Below, piece by piece: positions 15,795 through 15,801 of a stretch of DNA of 15,801 nt (position 1 is its first letter; the number at the start of each line of letters is the position of its first letter). The notes under the pieces are model-generated. The model was given only the letters and a program-made list of their open reading frames with translations, did not search any database and was not told where the DNA came from. The stretch spans positions 12,969 to 28,769 of the forward strand of contig CAJOFG010000014.1 in assembly GCA_905233965.1 (NCBI GenBank), written 5' to 3'. Origin of the DNA: an uncultured Selenomonadaceae bacterium. GTDB lineage: Bacteria; Bacillota; Negativicutes; Selenomonadales; Selenomonadaceae. Both the position numbers and the translations under genes were made by a program.

Positions 15795-15800
15795 TATAAT
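15795..15800 (+). promoter_or_regulatory. Possible -10 element of a promoter for the next gene
   Basis: A perfect TATAAT lies 33 bases after the maf stop, at the very edge of the window. No good -35 hexamer is visible 16-18 bases upstream, where the sequence is A/T-rich. It suggests a new transcription unit begins just beyond the window. Confidence 0.35.
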
Positions 15801-15801
15801 G

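Noticed and set aside
15783..15800. Sigma-54 promoter suggested by TGGCA near the window end
   Set aside because: The second element of a -24/-12 promoter (TTGC) is absent at the right distance. TATAAT points to a sigma-70-type promoter.

Overview
The window is a bacterial chromosomal segment with twelve genes, all on the plus strand, packed with short gaps or overlaps. The organism is most likely a Firmicute, and a diderm Negativicutes lineage is my guess. This rests on the gene set (a DhaK-type kinase, a fused TIGR03960/TIGR03936-type radical SAM protein followed by maf, a PMCA-type Ca2+ ATPase, paired TerD proteins), strong GGAGG ribosome binding sites and frequent TTG starts. No marker gene settles the taxonomy. 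Coding sequence prefers AAA, ATT, TTT, GGC and GAC codons, so the words AAAATTT and GGCGGC recur throughout. Few TTA, CTA and TCA codons are used, which leaves long meaningless open frames on the minus strand. I saw no tRNA, rRNA, insertion sequence, CRISPR array or phage gene.

Layout. Bases 3-4020 hold a first run: the 3' end of dhaK, a secreted phosphodiester glycosidase with a Lys/Pro-rich linker, pssA (phosphatidylserine synthase) and a membrane-anchored family 2 glycosyltransferase. These genes suit envelope and lipid metabolism. Bases 4103-5303 hold trpB, broken by a deletion and frameshift near 4916. Bases 5399-11036 form a coherent group: two TerD-family Ca2+-binding proteins, a DUF47 PhoU-like protein overlapping a Pit phosphate transporter, and a PMCA-type Ca2+-transporting ATPase. 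A good promoter lies before this group, an internal hairpin terminator sits between the two terD genes, and a strong GC-rich terminator closes it. Bases 11124-15761 hold an MBOAT acyltransferase, the fused radical SAM protein and maf, joined by gaps of 15-18 bases. The window ends on a TATAAT-like promoter element.

How the genes may work together. The best candidate for a connected system is the terD-terD-DUF47-pit-Ca2+ ATPase group. Pit-type transporters are known to carry phosphate as a metal-phosphate complex. A Ca2+ exporter and Ca2+-binding TerD proteins beside one suggest coupled phosphate uptake and calcium handling. That link is inference from gene order, and each family is already known. 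I see no clear evidence of a wholly undescribed system.
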